64,000 bases of DNA from JAYEHL01 sp041653935 (GCA_041653935.1 JBAZEO010000001.1:1054001-1118000), one strand, 5' to 3'. Positions 53,634-61,668 are shown, counted from the first letter of the stretch. A program made the numbers and translations. Notes: a model not told the origin generated them from the letters alone.

Positions 53634-54832
53634 AAGTTATATTCTAACCACGTGGAATCCTGCTGAGAAGACATTGTTGTTGGGGTAGGTGCCGGTGTTC
53701 CTTGATTCCTTAATACAACAGCGGCGTAAATCATGCCATCTATCGCTATGAAAGCCACAACCAGGGCTATAATAATCACGACCAGAGAGCGTTTCTTTTT
53801 CTCGGGGGCTAAATCCCTCTGTGAAACCATTCGCTGTCTAGGTTTTATGGATGCCTTTTCCTCAAGAGATGCCTCTTCCTTAGGTGCTACCGGCTTTTGA
53901 GGCTCAAGAGGCTCCTTGATTGCAGGGGCTACTTCAGGCGTCACTGCTGCCTGCTGTAGAAGCGCAGACGGTGCCTTCTTCTCAGAAACTATTGCTTCCT
54001 TTGGTACTATTCTCGGACGAGGTTTTTGGGGTGTTTTTTTCTCAGTAACTGCTTCAGGCTTCGGGACTGCCTGCGGTCGAGGCTTAGACGATTTCTTCTT
54101 CTCGGGAACTGCCTCTTTTTTGGGCGCTCTTCGCCACCAAGGCCTGGATGGTACCTTCTCCTTGAGAGCGGCCTCCTTCTTTGGCACTACCTGCTTTCGA
54201 GGCTTGGGAGGCTCCTCTTTCTTGAGAGGGGCCTCATCCACCGGTGCTCTCCGCCGTCGAGGCTCAGGAGAGGCCTTTATATCAGCGGCTGCTTCAGGCT
54301 TCAGTGCTATCTGCGGTCGAGGCTTGGGTGGTGCTTTTTTCTCAGGAACTGCCTCCTTCTTCGAGATTACCTGCGACCGAGTTTTGGGTTGTTCTTCTAT
54401 CTTAGGAGGTAGAGCCCTCTTTTGCGCCCTTGGATATTGAGGCAAATAAGGCGCTGGTTTTTGTGCGAGTGTCTCTTTATCCCAATCATCACCCCAGTCG
54501 CTTCCCCAGACCTCATCAATGGAAACTCCGCCCTGACGCTGAGGACGTTTGATAACAGCATCAGACTCGCGTTTATCTTTCCGGGGTTTGCGAATAACAG
54601 GTTTGGCTCCGTGTATAGGGGGATATGGCGTTACTCGCTGTCGAGCACTAGCAGGAGCAGGCTTTGATACAGGCCTTCCTCTGCCCCAGTCGTCACCCCA
54701 GACCTCACCAACGGAGACTCTGCCTCTGCAATAGGGATAATTAATACAAACATAGTACTTGCAGTCGTCTTCTCTGGCCATGCGGATGGTTGTTCTCCTT
54801 CCGCACTTGGGACACCTGACTTCACCCGTCAT
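53630..54832 (-). CDS. Zinc-ribbon, Lys/Pro-rich, single-span membrane protein of unknown function
   Basis: 400 aa, not recognised. Residues 7-37 form a topoisomerase-type zinc ribbon (CPKCGRRTTIRMA...YYVCINYPYCRGR). Two copies of a VSxxEVWGDDWG motif follow (about 40-52 and 100-115). Residues about 140-340 are low-complexity Lys/Pro/Glu/Ala with a loose repeat of KKEAxPEKKxPxKPRPQ. A membrane helix (SLVVIIIALVVAFIAIDGMIYAAVVL) lies at about 350-375, then a Thr/Pro-rich end. It sits inside the reductase/dehydratase operon, coupled to the activase by ATGA. The same zinc ribbon occurs at 60486 and 60834. Confidence 0.75.
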   Translation of the reverse strand: MTGEVRCPKCGRRTTIRMAREDDCKYYVCINYPYCRGRVSVGEVWGDDWGRGRPVSKPAPASARQRVTPYPPIHGAKPVIRKPRKDKRESDAVIKRPQRQGGVSIDEVWGSDWGDDWDKETLAQKPAPYLPQYPRAQKRALPPKIEEQPKTRSQVISKKEAVPEKKAPPKPRPQIALKPEAAADIKASPEPRRRRAPVDEAPLKKEEPPKPRKQVVPKKEAALKEKVPSRPWWRRAPKKEAVPEKKKSSKPRPQAVPKPEAVTEKKTPQKPRPRIVPKEAIVSEKKAPSALLQQAAVTPEVAPAIKEPLEPQKPVAPKEEASLEEKASIKPRQRMVSQRDLAPEKKKRSLVVIIIALVVAFIAIDGMIYAAVVLRNQGTPAPTPTTMSSQQDSTWLEYNL

Positions 54833-54886
54833 TTAATGCCTCATCCCGCATAATCCAGGTAACATTCGTTAAATATAGCCGACTTT

Positions 54887-56149
54887 TCATCTATCCTCAA
54901 GCATCTCGAAGAACTGCTCAAGCTTGCCGCGCACCTCGTCCTCGGATGTTATCGTAGGATCAACCACATCGCAGTCTATGGTCAGCACCGGTATATCGAT
55001 CTCCTCAAGAATATCTTTGAATAACTTGATTGTAGCGCAGGAATGCCTACAGCCAACGTCGGCCCAGTAGATCGCTCCGTCCACACGGTATTCCTTGGCA
55101 CATTGCTTGATGCTGCCTATGGCGCGGTTGTCCAGCGGCCCGTACATGCGCATCTCGGGTATCATATAGGATTTTCTGGCCACGCTCTCCAGCGGCTTGG
55201 CCGGGTCTAGGTGCCCCTCGCCCCAGAAGGTAAAGAAAGGCTCCGTCACGCTAACCGCCCCGTGTTCGGCGGCGATGCGGTCCAGGAAGCCCATGAGATA
55301 CATCGGCGGCAGAAAGAATGTCATGAGGCGGAAGCGCTCCTTGGGCACAGCGCCTTTGCCCTGCTTCACCATATCGGCCAGCTCATCGCGCAGCGTCTCC
55401 AGATACTCGATGGCCTCCGGCTGCCCCGGGAAAAGGTAATCGGCCGTTAGCAGCTGCAAGAAGCCCAGAGGCGAGAATGGTGTGGGCACCGCCTTCCTCA
55501 ACTCGTTGATCTCGCGCATGAGCCCAATCTGGTGGTCCATGCGGGCCACGATCTCAGCCAGCCGATCCCAGTGTATGCGCCGGCCCGATCTATGCTCCAG
55601 AAAGATGACCATCTCGCCCATCTCCCCGGCGAGGTACTGCAATTCCTCCTCGCTGTCCTTGAACGGATGGTCGATGAAGAACCCCGGCGCGCCCGTGATC
55701 TTCGTGATAAGCTCGCCGGCTTTGGCCGTGTTGTCGCAGACCAGGCTGGACCACAGCATGACGTCCGGCCACGGGATGGATTTGCTGGCGAAGGCCCCCG
55801 CCAGCCCGCGGTGCGGGGTGCATATCTCCGAGGCCAGACCCAGCTCGGCGCCGGCGGAAATGATATCGGAGTTCTCCCCTGTGAAGAGCGCCATCATCCA
55901 CGTGGTGACCTCCGTGTGCATCGGCACATAGTCCATGGCGTAGATCAGCTCGGCGGGGAAGAATACGGTGTGCGCCGCTATGAGCTTGCCTGTGTCGTGG
56001 GCTTCCAGAAGACGACGGTAATAGGTTTCGAGCATCTTGTAGTAGAGGACATCGCTCTTGCGCGCGTTGGGCGACGCCTGGTTCATACGCAGCATCAGGC
56101 GACAGGCCCGTATGATGGCCTCGATCTTTTTATTGCTTTCAGTGCTCAC
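54887..56149 (-). CDS. 2-hydroxyacyl-CoA dehydratase D-type / benzoyl-CoA reductase-like subunit
   Basis: 420-aa member of the HgdB/BcrB/BcrC family (dehydratase D component), oxygen-sensitive iron-sulfur enzymes receiving ATP-driven electrons from activases. Conserved cysteines lie in SEICTPHRGLAGAF, SSLVCDNTAKAGE and VGCRHSCATIKLFKDILEE, positions used for 4Fe-4S binding. N-terminal HTVFFPAELIYAMDYVPMH is the family substrate-pocket segment. A second family member is encoded upstream and two activases downstream, a gene content like bcrCBAD. Start GTG 56149 is weakly supported. Substrate not determinable. Confidence 0.88.
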   Translation of the reverse strand: MSTESNKKIEAIIRACRLMLRMNQASPNARKSDVLYYKMLETYYRRLLEAHDTGKLIAAHTVFFPAELIYAMDYVPMHTEVTTWMMALFTGENSDIISAGAELGLASEICTPHRGLAGAFASKSIPWPDVMLWSSLVCDNTAKAGELITKITGAPGFFIDHPFKDSEEELQYLAGEMGEMVIFLEHRSGRRIHWDRLAEIVARMDHQIGLMREINELRKAVPTPFSPLGFLQLLTADYLFPGQPEAIEYLETLRDELADMVKQGKGAVPKERFRLMTFFLPPMYLMGFLDRIAAEHGAVSVTEPFFTFWGEGHLDPAKPLESVARKSYMIPEMRMYGPLDNRAIGSIKQCAKEYRVDGAIYWADVGCRHSCATIKLFKDILEEIDIPVLTIDCDVVDPTITSEDEVRGKLEQFFEMLEDR

Positions 56150-56159
56150 TTCTTAGAAT

Positions 56160-56294
56160 CAACCCCCTGATATCCCCCGAGTCTTGGGGGAAACAACATC
56201 CGAACCCCCTGTTAGTCCCCCACACGTTGGGGGACAAGAGCGTTAGGGGACACCCCTAAAACCCCGCCAGAGGGCGATCCCTCTGGACTTCCCG
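56160..56294 (-). repeat. Family A intergenic repeat, variant stem
   Basis: In minus orientation the first stem is CCAGAGGG-ATCG-CCCTCTGG (as at 32099), then AGGGGTGTCCCCT, GTCCCCC-AACGTGT-GGGGGAC, GTTCGGATGTTGTTT and CCCCCAAGACTCGGGGG. Loops and spacers differ while stems stay paired. Confidence 0.88.
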
Positions 56295-56321
56295 ATAACG
56301 ATTAAAGGTACGACACCTATG

Positions 56322-56348
56322 ACGTAGGGGCACGGCACGCCGTGCCCT
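56322..56348. repeat. Family B palindrome
   Basis: GTAGGGGCACGGC/GCCGTGCCCTCG, the same stem as 7533 and 32035. Confidence 0.8.
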
Positions 56349-56350
56349 CG

Positions 56351-57490
56351 TTATCTCTTCCGCGCCTCCAGCATCTCAAGGAACGCCTGCACCCGCGTCG
56401 CGATCTGGCCGGAACCGGCCGTGCCGTATTCGACATCGAGCGCCAGCGTCGGTATGCCATTCTCCGATAGCTTATCTGATAGCAGCGGCAGGTCGTGGGC
56501 GTACGGCACACAGTAACGCACGATCTCGCTGATGACGCCATCGACCTTGAAAGCGCGGGCGTAATCGATGATGCGGTTGAAGCGCTCGTCGGAGGGATAC
56601 ATGCGCGCGCAGGGGAAGTTGTTCAGATAGCGGCGCGAGATGGTCTCCAGTATCGGCCTGCCGTCATCCAGCGCGACCTTGTCGCCCCAGTAGCGCGTGC
56701 TGGTGCACAGCTCGTCGGTCACCACCAGCGCGCCCTGATCCTCTATCGATTTGATGAACTCCGGATTCGTCAGCACGCTGCCGACGAGCATGACCCGCGC
56801 CCTGCCGGAGAAGGCCTTGTCGCTCGCCTTGAGCTCCTCGATGAACTCGCTGAGCCAGAGGTTGAAGGTCTCCTTGGGCATCCTGTAGGCCGCGTTGAGC
56901 ACCTCCAGCGTCTCGGCGCCGCTTATCGGAGGCTTGTCCCGCTTGCGCAGCTCATAGAGGCTGTGCAGCAAGCCGCGGGACTCATTCAATACGATGGCCG
57001 ATTTTAGAAGAGCCTCATCCGTTATCTCGACGCCGAAGTGCTCCTCGAAATGTTTCTTGAATAGTACGACCTCGTCGTAGTACAGCGTATGAGCCCGCTC
57101 GGTGAACTTGCGCGGCACCGTCAGCACATGGTGGAACGGGGTCCCGACGTACTGCCTCCACACATCGAACAATCTTCGCGCGCCGTCGCACGTCGAGCCG
57201 CCCACGACGCCGTCGAGGAAGTCGTACTGCCCCTCAAGGCCGAGCTGCAGGCAGCTCCGCGAGAATGTGCAGTTATTTATGTAAAGATGGGCGTTGGCAT
57301 CGTCGAGGTTGGCCTCATGCGAGTAGCCGATGATGCGTATGGGCAGGGCGCCGGAGGCATGGATGATCTCTTCTGGAACATAGGTGCACAGCCAGCCGAT
57401 GACCTTGCCGCCGCGGCTCTTGTGCTCCAGGATCTGAGCGGTCTTGGGGAAAGATTCATTCATCTCCCGGAAACGATCGAGTACGCTCAA
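56351..57490 (-). CDS. 2-hydroxyacyl-CoA dehydratase D-type / benzoyl-CoA reductase-like subunit
   Basis: About 379 aa, second HgdB/BcrB/BcrC-family subunit. CTYVPEEIIHASGALPIRIIG is the family N-terminal block; cluster cysteines lie in NNCTFSRSCLQLG, GGSTCDGARRLFD and EIVRYCVPYAHDLP. Two different D-type subunits plus two activases suggest a heterodimeric reductase of BcrBC type or a dehydratase of HgdAB type. TTG 57490 with GGAG 10 nt upstream is preferred; a GTG at 57529 would start inside a family B palindrome. First gene of the cluster. Confidence 0.86.
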   Translation of the reverse strand: MSVLDRFREMNESFPKTAQILEHKSRGGKVIGWLCTYVPEEIIHASGALPIRIIGYSHEANLDDANAHLYINNCTFSRSCLQLGLEGQYDFLDGVVGGSTCDGARRLFDVWRQYVGTPFHHVLTVPRKFTERAHTLYYDEVVLFKKHFEEHFGVEITDEALLKSAIVLNESRGLLHSLYELRKRDKPPISGAETLEVLNAAYRMPKETFNLWLSEFIEELKASDKAFSGRARVMLVGSVLTNPEFIKSIEDQGALVVTDELCTSTRYWGDKVALDDGRPILETISRRYLNNFPCARMYPSDERFNRIIDYARAFKVDGVISEIVRYCVPYAHDLPLLSDKLSENGIPTLALDVEYGTAGSGQIATRVQAFLEMLEARKR

Positions 57491-57517
57491 TTTATAATAT
57501 CTCCATATGGTCGATAC

Positions 57518-57656
57518 GTGGGCGAACACATAGGTTCGCCCCTACAATAAAATTCTCCATGGCAGGGGCAACCCCCTGTGGTTGCCCGCCACAGGGCGAG
57601 GCGACCTCGCCCCTACAATCAACCCGTCGTAGGGGCAATTCATGAATTGTCCCTAC
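57518..57656. repeat. Cluster of four family B palindromes
   Basis: Four consecutive hairpins with different, fully compensated stems: 57518-57545 (GGGCGAAC/GTTCGCCC), 57561-57590 (GGGGCAACC/GGTTGCCC), 57591-57616 (AGGGCGAGG/CCTCGCCC), 57629-57656 (GGGGCAATTC/GAATTGTCCC). Most end in the CCCCTAC or GTAGGGG edge of the family. Confidence 0.85.
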
Positions 57657-57675
57657 ATTGCGACAATTATATATA

Positions 57676-58548
57676 TCACAAACTTAACTCGGGGTGGTAG
57701 CCTATAAACATGCAGCCGGGGCCGGTGGAGTATCCCATCACCGGGCTGTAGTCGCTAACGATCATGCTGAGTACTTTGAACTCTTTCTTTATCATGTCGA
57801 CCAGCGTCTGAGCCGTGTCCGGCGCATCGGCGTGCGAGACCATGAAATGCATAGCTTCAGCGGCCGCCGCATCCTTCTTGACAACACCGATCATCTTACC
57901 CAGGCCCTCGATCCTGTCCGTCGTCATGTCGGCGAACTCCATCACGCCTGCGTCAGACATACGATTCACCGGCTTGATGTTCGACTTAGCGGTCTTGAGC
58001 GCATCTTCTTTGGACATGCGGCCGCTACGATAGGTGTAGCCGACCGTATCCAGCATCAGCACGCCGCCCGTCACCTTGCGCATCTCGGCGGCGGCCTTCG
58101 ACAGGTCGTCTAGACCTTTCCCCTTTGCCGCCAGCTTGGCCATCTCGATGGCGATCATGCCCTCCGCTCCGGCGCAGGTCCTGGAGTCGAAGGCCACGAC
58201 CCTGGAATTTGGAAACTCCTCTTTGAGCAGGTCCGCCGCAACATTGGCCGACTGGGCCACCGCGCTGAGCCCGGACGATATGGTGACAAAAAATATCGAC
58301 GGATGTTTTTTAGCCAGCTTGCGGAACTCTTCCAGAAGTATGCCGGGAGTTATAGCCGCAGTACAGAAGCTGTCCGGGTCTTTCTTGATGATATCGTAAG
58401 CCTGCCGGGCGGTGATAGTTACGCCTTCGGTATAGGTTTTGCCCTCGCAGGTTATCTGGGAGGCGGGGACGATTTTTATGCCATTCTTATCGGCTAGTTC
58501 TTTGGGTAAGCACGCCACGGTATCGGTCATGACCAGCACATTGGACAT
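57676..58548 (-). CDS. DegV family fatty-acid-binding protein
   Basis: 290 aa with the two-domain DegV/FakB fold: MTDTVACLPKELADKNGIKIVP at the N-terminus, ITPGILLEEFRKL, the lipid-carboxylate site TISSGLSAVAQSANVAADLL, and GGVLMLDTVGYTYRSGRMS. DegV proteins hold a fatty acid, and in Firmicutes FakB types present it to a kinase. No fakA-like kinase gene is nearby. AGGAGG lies 7 nt before ATG 58548. It is separated from the reductase cluster by palindromes. Confidence 0.9.
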   Translation of the reverse strand: MSNVLVMTDTVACLPKELADKNGIKIVPASQITCEGKTYTEGVTITARQAYDIIKKDPDSFCTAAITPGILLEEFRKLAKKHPSIFFVTISSGLSAVAQSANVAADLLKEEFPNSRVVAFDSRTCAGAEGMIAIEMAKLAAKGKGLDDLSKAAAEMRKVTGGVLMLDTVGYTYRSGRMSKEDALKTAKSNIKPVNRMSDAGVMEFADMTTDRIEGLGKMIGVVKKDAAAAEAMHFMVSHADAPDTAQTLVDMIKKEFKVLSMIVSDYSPVMGYSTGPGCMFIGYHPELSL

Positions 58549-58636
58549 TGAAGAGCCTCCTCAGCTTTGCTTATTCTATACCCCGTAATATACACGATTC
58601 GCTGGCCGTTGCACAACCATAATTTAGAGTCCCTTT

Positions 58637-58665
58637 GTAGGAGCGAACCCCTGTGTTCGCCCTAT
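58637..58665. repeat. Family B palindrome
   Basis: GTAGGAGCGAAC...GTTCGCCCTAT; the left arm has one change from the usual GGGG edge. Confidence 0.7.
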
Positions 58666-58666
58666 A

Positions 58667-58733
58667 GATTCCGGCCTCCGCAGGAATGACGCGCATGCCC
58701 TCACCCTAACCCTCTCCCCTGCGGAGGGAGAAG
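58667..58733. repeat. GGAATGAC and GGAGGGAGA composite repeats
   Basis: GATTCCGGCCTCCGCAGGAA then TGACGCGCATG and the CCCTCACCCTAACCC...GCGGAGGGAGA element, in the same order as 7380-7475. The remainder of the 58548-59118 gap (58740-58920) shows no gene or clear motif. Confidence 0.75.
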
Positions 58734-58921
58734 AAACCCAGCCTTATACAGCTGCGGCGCGCAGAGTTATTCATATGTGCACGGTACTCCGTCCGTGCAC
58801 ATACATTAAGGTTTACTAAGTACTGTAATACACAAATTTCTGCTACGGCCTTCCAGCGGCACTAAGGTCGACACACCGCTACAGCCCTCGGCCACGAAGT
58901 GGATAGAGGTTAGCGGCTCAC

Positions 58922-59054
58922 AGAGGTGCAGGAGATGAGTCTCCTGCCAGGGGTTTGGGGGTGTCCCCCATTTTACAAGTCCCCCAACGTATGGGGGATA
59001 CAGGGGGTTCGGTTATTGTTTCCCCCTTTCAAGGGGGATTCCAGGGAGATCATA
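58922..59054 (+). repeat. Family A intergenic repeat, full copy
   Basis: Stem GCAGGAGA/TCTCCTGC (loop TGAG), GGGGGTGTCCCCC, GTCCCCC-AACGTAT-GGGGGAT, TTCGGTTATTGTTT, CCCCCTTTCAAGGGGG. A reading frame runs through it into the next gene but the ribosome site fixes that start later. Confidence 0.9.
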
Positions 59055-59117
59055 CTAATCCCTGCTAACAAAACACCCGCCGGCACGTCTTATATATCAA
59101 ACAGGAGGAGGAAGAAC

Positions 59118-59531
59118 ATGAAGAAATATTGGATCACAATAATGATGACGGTTCTGGCTATCGCTGCCATCAGCGGAATAGCCTGCACAGCGTCCGCGGA
59201 CACCAGCGGGCCGAGCACTGTAAATGTTTCTGAAAGCGGAAAGCAGATAACACTCTCCCCAGGTGACTCATTGATAGTAACCCTCGACTCCAACGCGACG
59301 ACAGGTTTCAGCTGGTCGGTAGCCGGAATTAGCGATGAGGACGTAGTGGATGAGGTCAGCAACGAGTACCAGGGCTCCGATAGCGGGATGATAGGGGCAG
59401 GCGGCCAGGAGGTCTGGACGTTCGAGACACTCGATGAAGGCACAAGCACTATCGAGATGCAGTACAGCCGCTCCTGGGAGACAGGCGTGGAGCCCGCCGC
59501 AACGTTCAACGTAACAGTAATCGTGAAATAG
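59118..59531 (+). CDS. Chagasin-like (I42) protease inhibitor, secreted
   Basis: 137 aa with a signal peptide (residues 5-28; SGIACTASADT, where IAC could be a lipobox at Cys20) and a chagasin-type domain: SNATTGFSW (loop NPTTGYxW), GMIGAGGQEVWTF (GxGGxxxW/F) and SRSW (RPW). The loops match the family better than in the paralogue at 35074. AGGAGGAGG lies upstream of ATG 59118. Predicted inhibitor of papain-like proteases outside the cell; target unknown. Confidence 0.88.
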   Translation: MKKYWITIMMTVLAIAAISGIACTASADTSGPSTVNVSESGKQITLSPGDSLIVTLDSNATTGFSWSVAGISDEDVVDEVSNEYQGSDSGMIGAGGQEVWTFETLDEGTSTIEMQYSRSWETGVEPAATFNVTVIVK

Positions 59532-59612
59532 AGGTGTCCTTCTTCAGAAGGATTGAGGCGGTTGGGGGATTAAGGGGGTTGGAAACGACCCCCTTTTCTA
59601 TCTTTATCCGAC

Positions 59613-60089
59613 TTATCCGGCCGTATAAGTCCCCGTCCCCACAGCTATGAGCACGTCATCCTCGTTGCGCAGCTCCATCCGCGAAACTGCTATCTTGCTC
59701 CCCACCCGCAGGATATTGCTCGTGGCGGTGAAATGCTGCCCCTTGCCCGGCCGTATATAGTCGATGCGCAGGTCTATGGTGCTGATCCGGCCCAGCCGCT
59801 CCATCTTCTTCTCTATGGACTTGCCCATGACCTGCTTAAAGATGTGCAGATACACAGCATGCGCGCCGGCTATATCCAAAATTGAAGAGATGACCCCACC
59901 GTGAAGCACGCGGAATATGGGATTGCCGATAAGCTCTTCGCGCATATCGAGTTTGAGGATGCCCTCCTCCAGTGATTGCGACTCGATGCTGTAGTTGAGC
60001 ACATCGTTGAACGAGGGGCTGGCCAGATTTGCGAAGTGCTCGCTCACCTCCTGCAGTTCCTCGCCTTTAACCTTGACCTTTATCGGCAT
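59613..60089 (-). CDS. PaaI-like hotdog-fold thioesterase
   Basis: 158 aa with a single hotdog domain. The diagnostic segment is FRVLHGGVISSILDIAGAHAV (HGG plus the helix acid Asp), followed by STIDLRIDYIRPGKGQHFTA and GSKIAVSRMELRNEDDVLIAVGTGTY. Such enzymes hydrolyse acyl- or aryl-CoA thioesters; the nearby reductase-like cluster makes an aromatic-CoA role conceivable but not shown. AGGAGG precedes the ATG at 60089. Confidence 0.88.
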   Translation of the reverse strand: MPIKVKVKGEELQEVSEHFANLASPSFNDVLNYSIESQSLEEGILKLDMREELIGNPIFRVLHGGVISSILDIAGAHAVYLHIFKQVMGKSIEKKMERLGRISTIDLRIDYIRPGKGQHFTATSNILRVGSKIAVSRMELRNEDDVLIAVGTGTYTAG

Positions 60090-60165
60090 GGCGCCCCTCC
60101 TTTTTCATGCTGCGATCTCGATATCTCCGCCGCAGCGACGTCAGCATAACATAAAGATGCTATTG

Positions 60166-60194
60166 TTGACAGATTACATTACCAGCTTTAAAGT
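60166..60194 (+). promoter_or_regulatory. Promoter of the zinc-ribbon/TPR gene group
   Basis: TTGACA (60166-60171), 17-nt spacer, TAAAGT (60189-60194), 78 bp before ATG 60272. Confidence 0.65.
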
Positions 60195-60271
60195 ATAACC
60201 ACCTTACGCATTCCCATTTGACCCAGATAGGTATCCTGGAGAATCTGCAATATAAATTCAGGAGGTAGAAA

Positions 60272-60457
60272 ATGCTGAAAAGTACTTTCAAGATGTTCTT
60301 TGGTATCATATCTATCCTCGTCGGACTTGGAGTTATTGGCATTGGCATTATGGTTATGGGCGGGAATACAGTAATGGGAATTATCCTTATCCTTGTTGGA
60401 ATTTTCTTTATATCTATGGGATGGGTTTTGCAGTATGGGAGCATTTTTAGAAGATGA
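60272..60457 (+). CDS. Small membrane protein
   Basis: 61 aa with two hydrophobic helices (FGIISILVGLGVIGIGIMVM and TVMGIILILVGIFFISMGWVL) joined by a short GGN turn; short basic end (FRR). GGAGG lies 6 nt before the ATG, so it is a genuine gene. First of three AT-rich genes sharing a promoter at 60166; the next one also starts with membrane helices. No family recognised. Confidence 0.75.
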   Translation: MLKSTFKMFFGIISILVGLGVIGIGIMVMGGNTVMGIILILVGIFFISMGWVLQYGSIFRR

Positions 60458-60485
60458 GGCTAACAAGAATGGCTGGAGATAAGAT

Positions 60486-60818
60486 ATGAATAGTGCATTT
60501 CTTGCAGGATATGTTGTAGTCGTAATAGTAATCAGGATACTATTCATTTGTTGGTGTGTCTCAATAGCAAGAAAAAAGGGCAGAGACACTGTATTAGCAG
60601 GTCTATTGGGATTCTTATTCGGGTTATGGGCAGTCATAGGCTATGCTCTTGTTAGTAGTAAGAAAAAGGGTAATGAATCTTTAAACTGTCCTATATGCCA
60701 CGATATTACTGAGATTAAAACAGCTAAGACAGGCAAGGATAAGGGCAAGCAATTCTATGTATGCGTTAATTATCCAGAGTGCAAAGGGAAAATTCCGCTA
60801 ACTAAGAGAGCACTGTAG
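60486..60818 (+). CDS. Membrane protein with topoisomerase-type zinc ribbon
   Basis: 110 aa: two membrane helices (about 8-25 and 38-58) and a C-terminal zinc ribbon CPICHDITEIKTAKTG...QFYVCVNYPECKGK, the type found at the C-terminus of bacterial topoisomerase I. The ribbon would lie on one side of the membrane close to its surface. No good ribosome site (AGATAAGATATG). The next gene starts 15 bp later with a near-identical ribbon. Codon use is AT-rich compared with flanking genes. Confidence 0.75.
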   Translation: MNSAFLAGYVVVVIVIRILFICWCVSIARKKGRDTVLAGLLGFLFGLWAVIGYALVSSKKKGNESLNCPICHDITEIKTAKTGKDKGKQFYVCVNYPECKGKIPLTKRAL

Positions 60819-60833
60819 CGACGGAGTTACTGA

Positions 60834-61364
60834 ATGACAGATGATATTAAGTGTCCTATATGTGGTTCTAAAACTACTATCCGAACAGCTAAAAAAGGTT
60901 CAAATGCTGGTGAACAGTTCTACGTTTGTGACCACTATCCAGAGTGCAAGGGTAAAAGTCCTTTGAAAAAAGGAAGGTATGAGGAGGTAATCAGACTCAA
61001 TCCAAACGATGCAGCCGCACATCATGCCGTAGGGCTCAGATATCATAAACAGGGTAAACTTAACGTTGCTGAGCGGGAGTATAAAGAGGCTATCAGACTC
61101 AATCCAAACTTTGCAGAAGCACACAATGACCTAGGGGTTATATATTCAACTCAACGTAAATGGGACGCTGCTGTGCAAGAGTTTAAAGAAGCGATCAGTA
61201 TCAATCCGAACTTGGCAGCCGCACACAATGCTCTAGGAGCTATAGCCTATACTGTGGGTATGTATGACATTGCTGTGCAGGAGTATAAAGAGGCAATCAG
61301 CCTCGACCCAAACTTTGCAGAAGCTAAAAATAATCTTGCAAATGTCTTGAAGAAGCAAAAATGA
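60834..61364 (+). CDS. Zinc-ribbon and TPR repeat protein
   Basis: 176 aa. N-terminal topoisomerase-type zinc ribbon (CPICGSKTTIRTAKKG...QFYVCDHYPECKGK, residues 7-42) followed by about three TPR units of 34 residues (EEVIRLNPNDAAAHHAVGLR, EYKEAIRLNPNFAEAHNDLG, EFKEAISINPNLAAAHNALG, EYKEAISLDPNFAEAKNNLA). Likely a scaffold joining a nucleic acid or small protein surface to a TPR ligand. The TPR DNA units are very alike, indicating recent expansion. Function unknown. Confidence 0.8.
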   Translation: MTDDIKCPICGSKTTIRTAKKGSNAGEQFYVCDHYPECKGKSPLKKGRYEEVIRLNPNDAAAHHAVGLRYHKQGKLNVAEREYKEAIRLNPNFAEAHNDLGVIYSTQRKWDAAVQEFKEAISINPNLAAAHNALGAIAYTVGMYDIAVQEYKEAISLDPNFAEAKNNLANVLKKQK

Positions 61365-61506
61365 GATGGAACGTTTACGACACACCTCCAGTGAGTCTTT
61401 AGGCATACTAGGGGTTTGTTGGATTACTCATCCTCTGGGTTTTCTTCTGGGTTCGTCTTTTCACTCTTCTTATGTTAAAATAATAGAGTAATTACCATTG
61501 ATTTAT

Positions 61507-61598
61507 CCGCGGGGGAGCCGTGTGGCTGAGAGCCCTTCCCTGAACAGGAAGGACAACCCCTGGAACCTGATCTCGGTAATGCGAGCGTAGGGAAGCGG
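61507..61598 (+). promoter_or_regulatory. TPP (THI element) riboswitch
   Basis: Contains the conserved blocks GGGGGAGCC, GTGGCTGAGAG, ACCCCTGGAACCTGATCT and GGTAATGCGAGCGTAGGGA, closed by CCGC/GCGG. Binds thiamine pyrophosphate. It is followed by a terminator and thiC. Confidence 0.97.
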
Positions 61599-61608
61599 GA
61601 CCATATAG

Positions 61609-61654
61609 ACCAGGAGTCTGGAACCGAGTACCGAGGCTCCTGGTTATTTGTTTT
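61609..61654 (+). terminator. Expression platform terminator of the TPP riboswitch
   Basis: ACCAGGAG (61609-61616) pairs with CTCCTGGT (61637-61644), followed by TATTTGTTTT. Supports repression of thiC by transcription termination when TPP is bound. Confidence 0.8.
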
Positions 61655-61668
61655 ATAAGGGGTGCGAT

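Noticed and set aside
58926..59117. An N-terminal extension of the second chagasin-like protein
   Set aside because: These 64 codons run through a family A repeat; the ribosome site and signal peptide fix the start at 59118.
61441..61500. A promoter for the TPP riboswitch (TAAAAT near 61476)
   Set aside because: A -10-like hexamer is present but no convincing -35, so it was not listed as a feature.
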